A stretch of 64,000 bases of DNA from Prunus persica (taxonomy: Eukaryota > Streptophyta > Magnoliopsida > Rosales > Rosaceae): positions 14,219,119-14,283,118 of the forward strand of contig NC_034012.1 in NCBI RefSeq assembly GCF_000346465.2. Direction: 5' to 3'. The position numbers and the translations under genes are program-made. The notes beneath the pieces were generated by a model. The model saw nothing but the letters and a program-made list of their open reading frames with translations, was not told where the DNA came from and ran no database searches. This document shows positions 59,835 to 64,000 of this stretch, one piece after another (the stretch's first letter is position 1; every line of letters begins with the position of its first letter).

Positions 59835-60590
59835 TTGCCCTAACTCTCTCTCTCTCTCTCTCTCCGCCGTCACCTCAGCCCCCTACCCCAGTGGAATTGG
59901 GACTGCGCCGCCACAACGTTGGTACCCCAGAGCTTCCCCGCCGTCACCGTCGAGCCAGCCGCCATAATTTCCTCGATTTTCACCGAATCTGCGCTGCCGT
60001 CGTTCTCTCTCCTCCGGCTACCAAATTCGACTTCTGAGGTATGGTTTCTGGACTATTTTTGATGCTTTAGCTGATGGTTGGGTAGGATTTCTGTAATTAT
60101 TGCAATAGGGCAGTGGATTTGAAACCCTAAGTTTCAGCGGGTTTTTGAATTTCAATTCCGGCCACTTCTGGCCATTTTTTGGGGTAGGTCCGAGAACAAA
60201 AGTGGCTCCAATTGATGTTTTCAACCTAGGGTAGGAACCTTGGCCCTTAGTTTTTAGAATTTTCCTGCGATTGGTATCGCTTTGGACACCCACGCCCTGC
60301 CGGCGCGTGGGATACTATAGCAGTCATGCATTGGGTCCCAGTGCAATTCGCTAGTTGTCACGAGCGCGTAGGTGTTTTTAGATTGGAATTTGGTTACCGT
60401 TTGAGTCTCAAACGGATTTTGCTTATTGTACGATTTTCGGGTTTGTTATGTTCGGACAGTTGGATCGAACTCATACTCACGTATTGTGTTCCTTGTATTT
60501 CTAGGATCGTCTAGGATTCGACGGATCGTGCATCGGAGTCCCGGATACTCCGAACTCGCAAACCCTAGGTCAAGAATCTTAATAAAATTG
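59835..60590 (+). promoter_or_regulatory. Leader/promoter module shared with the 2.4 kb LTR family
   Basis: Block order is a (CT)n tract, a GC-rich Pro/Ala-coding-like leader, a splice-donor-like GAGGTATGG, GCTGATGGTTGGGTAGGAT, CCGGCCACTTCTGGCCATTT, GAACAAAAGTGGCTCCA, GCCGGCGCGTGGG, and GGATCGTGCATCGGAGTCCC. The same blocks in the same order are in the LTR at about 48430-49190 and, inverted, at about 2740-3500. It lies immediately upstream of the TNPA-like gene, and an acceptor (TTGTGCAG) sits right before that gene's ATG. The module therefore probably supplies its untranslated first exon and first intron. Confidence 0.78.
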
Positions 60591-60652
60591 TATGTGCTTT
60601 CAAATATTTGTATATTTTATTAATTTGTATGTGTATTAATGAAATTGTGCAG

Positions 60653-62529
60653 ATGTCAGACCTAATTAGACGTCGTTGGGCGGTGACGACTACGCAGAGT
60701 TCGGAGCCCCCGGCTCAGCCGACATCTGCTGCCACTACGCCAGCATATGCTGCCACTGCGCCAGCACTGATGGACCACTTGGCAGTTGGTCCCGTGGGGT
60801 CCCAGGCGCCTGCTTCATCAGTTTCATCAGTGGCGTAGCCTGTTAGCGCCAGGCTGCGTCATCGGCCCACCAGCACCACCGACACCACATCCACTGATGC
60901 GTCGGGGTCACAGCCAGGTATAGATTTCCTTAAACTCCAGTTATTTTTATTTTTATTTTTGTTTTTATTTTGTTTTTGTTTTTGTTTTTATTTTTATTTT
61001 TGTTTTTGTTTTTGTTTTTGTTTGTGTGTGTGTATTTTATAGTTAAATTTGTTATTTATTTAACATTAATGTCATCTTTCTTTGCAGCCAAGAAGAACAC
61101 CCGAGGACCGTGTCAGCAGTTGAAGACGGCGAAGGTCACCCGAGTGACCAACAGTCGTATCAACATCGGATACGACAAGCGACATCGGGCTGCACCGACG
61201 GCGGAGTTGCATAGCTCCTTGGCCCACGACATTGGTCATGTCGTTCGGAGCCATTGCCCGATGAAATGGAAGTCTTGGAAGGTGATGCCTGACGAGATCA
61301 AGACGGAGGTTCGCGGCCAGTTGTCGGTATGTAGGCCTTTTAATTCTTTTTCTTTCAAACTTTATATTTCTATTATTTAAATGTATGTAATTAATTTATT
61401 GCAGACGAACTACAACTTGGAGGACCTCGACGACGAGTCGTTGGCGTACGTCAACAGACTCTTCTCTGAGAGGTACAAACAGTGGAAGAGCGACTTGCAC
61501 CACTATTTTGAGGCGTTTGATGATCTGCAAGTCGCTCTTCAGGAGGGGTGCCCGAAGGAGCTTGAGGGGCGGGAGGATAGTTGGGCGTGGCTCTGCGCTC
61601 ATTTTCAGGCACCCGCTTTTGTGGTAATTTGTAATATGAATTTCAAATTTTTTATATTTTTCTTACTAATGTTTTTTTAATTCTTTATATTTAATTTCAA
61701 TTTCAACTAATACGTTTTATTTTTTGTATAACAGAATAAAGCCAAAGTCAATAAGGGCAATAGGAAGAAGAAGACTCTTCTCCATCATTCGGGTTCCAGG
61801 CCGTTCTCCTATAGGATGGATGCACGGCGGCAGGTAATAATAAAATAATTTTTATTTAATTTTTAATATTTCATTATTCTTAATTTATTTTTTCGTACTA
61901 ATATTTTTCTTCTCTTGTTCAATTTAGGGGAGGTCCAAATTCCCAAAGATCGACGTATTGGCGATGTTTATCTTCGACCTGGGAATGAGTTGGCCGAGGC
62001 CCTTCACGTAAGTATTATTTAATTTTAATTCTTATGTTACGCATTCAAGTTTAAAGGTTATTATATGAATGTTTTAATTTATATTTTATGTTATGCTAAA
62101 CAGATGATGATGGTGGAGAGGAGCCAGTTGGTTCTTCAGGAGTCCGCCTCCCAACTTCCTCCCGATACTCCGATCGAGTCTGTGGATCCTCCACAGGATG
62201 CTGGGTTTCAGATCTTGACGGAGACATTGGATCAGACTCTAGGGAGGAGACCGGGGACATATTGTCGAGGGATGGGGAATGCCAGGCGGAGGGAACCCAG
62301 ACCCCGTTCATCAGCGTAGTCAAACAATCAGGTCATTGCTTTGACAGCACAGATGGCCACTCTTCAGAGTCAGATGTCGGTCATTCTGCAGTCCCTGGCA
62401 CAGTCCGGCATTCCAGTCCCGCATTTTGATGCGCCGACCTCTGAGCCCATCCATCCCGAGCATCCCCAGCAGACGACGGCCCCTGTAGACCTCCAGACCT
62501 TTGAACACATGTGCCAGACGACAATGTAG
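60653..62529 (+). pseudogene. TNPA-like gene (Transposase_24, Ptta/En/Spm family), decayed
   Basis: Predicted exons: 60653-60917, 61088-61326, 61405-61623, 61735-61833, 61928-62007 and 62104-62529, all with GT-AG borders in compatible phase. Exon 1 starts MSDLIRRRWAV and is Ser/Thr/Ala/Pro-rich. Exon 2 has TRGPCQQLKTAKV, HSSLAHDIGHVVR and WKSWKVMPDEIK. Exon 3 has NYNLEDLDDESLA, RYKQWKSDLHHYF and EDSWAWLC. Exon 4 has LLHHSGSRPFSYRM. Exon 6 has ESASQLPPDTPIES, GRRPGTYCRGMGNAR and a Gln-rich end. Lesions: TAG at 60836 and TAG at 62317, each where CAG is expected, and a one-base deletion near 61956 in exon 5. In intact En/Spm elements this product binds subterminal repeats and works with TNP2. 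As it stands it is inactive. Confidence 0.88.
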
Positions 62530-62751
62530 ATTTTGGAACATTATTTGATTAGTTTTATTATTTTCATAATTATTTTTTAAATATTTCTCTTGCAGCATAC
62601 ATTTATTTTATTTTATATAATAAATCTGTTCTTTACAATTCATTTTTTTATTTATTAGAATTTCATTTTATTACCCAAAAAAAAAACCAAATTTATTTTT
62701 TTATAAAATAAAAAAAAGTAATATTAAAATTAAATAATATTTATATATATT

Positions 62752-63235
62752 AATTTTGCGTGACGAAATCTTTCTCGTCGCGCAAATTTACATATTACGA
62801 AATAAAAATGATTCATTTTTTATTCTTGCGCGACGAACATTTTCGTCGCTAAAAAGGATATGGGCGACAACAGTTTTTCGTCACGCAAAATGTGTAGACA
62901 CGAATTGGACGACGAAGAACTCTTGGTGCCGCAAATATCTACGAGACGTATTGCGCGATGAATATTATTCGCCGTGCATCGTTGTGGCGACGAACCTTTT
63001 TTCGTCGCGCATAAGTTCGTGCGACGAACTGTTGTGTCGTCTTTGAACCTTTTGTGTAACGAAGGGTAACTGTCGTACAATTTTGCACGACGAGTGAAAC
63101 AATTGGTCGCGCAAAGTCTTTCTTCACGCTCTTTGTGTGACAGATTGTGCGCAACGAATTTTCTGTCGCGCTTGAGTTTGTGCGACTAAATGTAACTCTG
63201 CGCGACGAAATTGTCTTCGTCGCGCAAATCGTAAA
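62752..63235. repeat. 3' subterminal repeat cluster of the CACTA element
   Basis: TTTTGCGTGACGAAATC, TCTCGTCGCGCAAA, TTTCGTCGCGCATAAG, TCTGCGCGACGAAA and similar words run in both orientations up to the terminal repeat. Confidence 0.88.
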
Positions 63236-63249
63236 ATGTAGTAGTGATA

Positions 63250-64000
63250 GAGGAAAGATAGGAAGAATAGTAAAAAATACATGTCGTTCGTATGGTAATA
63301 ACGTCCATATGAAACTTTTTGAGAACAAGAGTTCAATCATAAAACCAAACGGCATACAAAGACATTGGAAACTTATTTATTGAAGATATATGTGTAGACT
63401 TGATTTTCATCTCTGTTCGTTAAACGATTTACAAAAGGGACACAGTGGGCTACACTAAGTAAATGTCTTTGTCATTTTACTTTTATTTATTTTTATATTA
63501 CTCCATTTACTTAAGTTTACAATGTAAATAAGGAAGTACCCCCCATTTGGATTCAAATAAAAATACTAGAAAATCAAATTCCCACCAAATCAAAATATGA
63601 AAAATCGATTTTAGTGCAAAGTACGATTTAGGCTAAAAATGATGGCTCATTAAATCAATATATACTTCATACTAAAATCCCATAAAATAAAGTTTTCTTA
63701 TTTGATGTGTGAAGAATAAAAGCCGCCAAAAATTATCTTGAGAAAATGATTATTCTGAAAACCCATTTTTCATACTTAGTCAATATTTTTACATAAAACA
63801 ACTTTTCATGTATGATATGAATGCATGAAGGAACCTAAATCTAGGTAAAAAGCCTTAGATGTTCAATCTACTATGGTGTTAAACCGTATTTGGTTTATGT
63901 TAAAACTTATTAAAAATTAGTCTATGGAGCTATGAACTAGCTTGGTTTATACGATTTAATGTTTACTTTTATTTCTAGAAAGACTATAGAAATTGTAAGT
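63250..64000. other. Right flank, nothing recognised
   Basis: AT-rich sequence without gene-sized frame or clear repeat. Confidence 0.5.

Larger units (their letters stand above)
51221..63246 (+). mobile_element. Complete CACTA (En/Spm) transposon, 12,026 bp
   Basis: The ends are CACTACTAC and GTAGTAGTG. The terminal inverted repeats extend over 28 bases with two mismatches (51221-51248 against 63219-63246). The 3 bp duplication ATA is exact (51218-51220, 63247-63249), as expected for CACTA elements. Subterminal GCGCGAC-type repeats occupy both ends. Two gene remnants, TNP2 type and Transposase_24/TNPA type, are in the same orientation. Both are inactivated, so the copy could move only with proteins supplied by a relative. 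It also contains a nested MITE and a leader module shared with an LTR family. Confidence 0.96.

Overview
The window is nuclear DNA of a flowering plant. Support comes from AT-rich intergenic sequence, GT-AG introns, a Cassandra LTR carrying 5S rRNA sequence, a Ty1/copia element, a CACTA (En/Spm) transposon with both of its typical gene types, tRNA-derived SINEs and many MITEs. The host genes and element types fit a eudicot, and a woody rosid such as a Rosaceae is plausible, but I cannot prove the species from the sequence.

Left half (1-47.5 kb): a cluster of small secreted Gly/His-rich protein genes built by segmental tandem duplication. All have two exons: exon 1 encodes a nearly invariant signal peptide beginning MASSK, followed by a phase-1 intron, then exon 2 encodes a variable His/Gly (sometimes Cys) repeat core and a conserved acidic tail of the type GAAETExxN. 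Copies B (11690-12237), C (16684-17616), D (21769-22322) and E (29655-30449) look intact, each with a strong TATA box. Copy A (894-8059) is broken by a copia element inside its signal-peptide codons. Copy F (40762-47109) has lost promoter and signal peptide and carries a 5.3 kb LTR element in its intron. G and H (about 32.0 and 34.9 kb) are intron remnants.

These duplicated units are stacked with mobile elements whose edges can be read by comparing paralogues: copia 945-7471 (TSD TTCTC) holding a 2.4 kb solo LTR 1377-3822 (TSD TGTTT); hAT-like elements at 13785-14656, 19413-19910 and 42356-44166; PIF/Harbinger-like MITEs at 14720, 16026, 28565, 37473 and 39060; a Cassandra solo LTR at 27138-27358; SINEs at 23581 and 32288; a solo LTR at 31747-32006; and LINE-type RNase H relics at 18.5-19.1 and 33.8-34.0 kb.

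Right part (48-64 kb): a second 2.3 kb LTR of the same family as the one at 1377, in the opposite orientation, followed by a complete 12,026 bp CACTA element (51221-63246). The CACTA has 28 bp inverted ends and a perfect ATA duplication. It carries a decayed TNP2 transposase gene (52782-56323) and a decayed Transposase_24/TNPA-like gene (60653-62529). Clusters of a GCGCGACGAA-type motif occur at both ends and also in the middle. The TNPA-like gene is preceded by a promoter/leader module homologous to part of the 2.4 kb LTR family, which is the most unusual structural link in the window.

Most of the sequence outside exons B-E is transposon or decayed duplicate. No classical housekeeping gene, tRNA gene, rRNA gene or CRISPR array was found.
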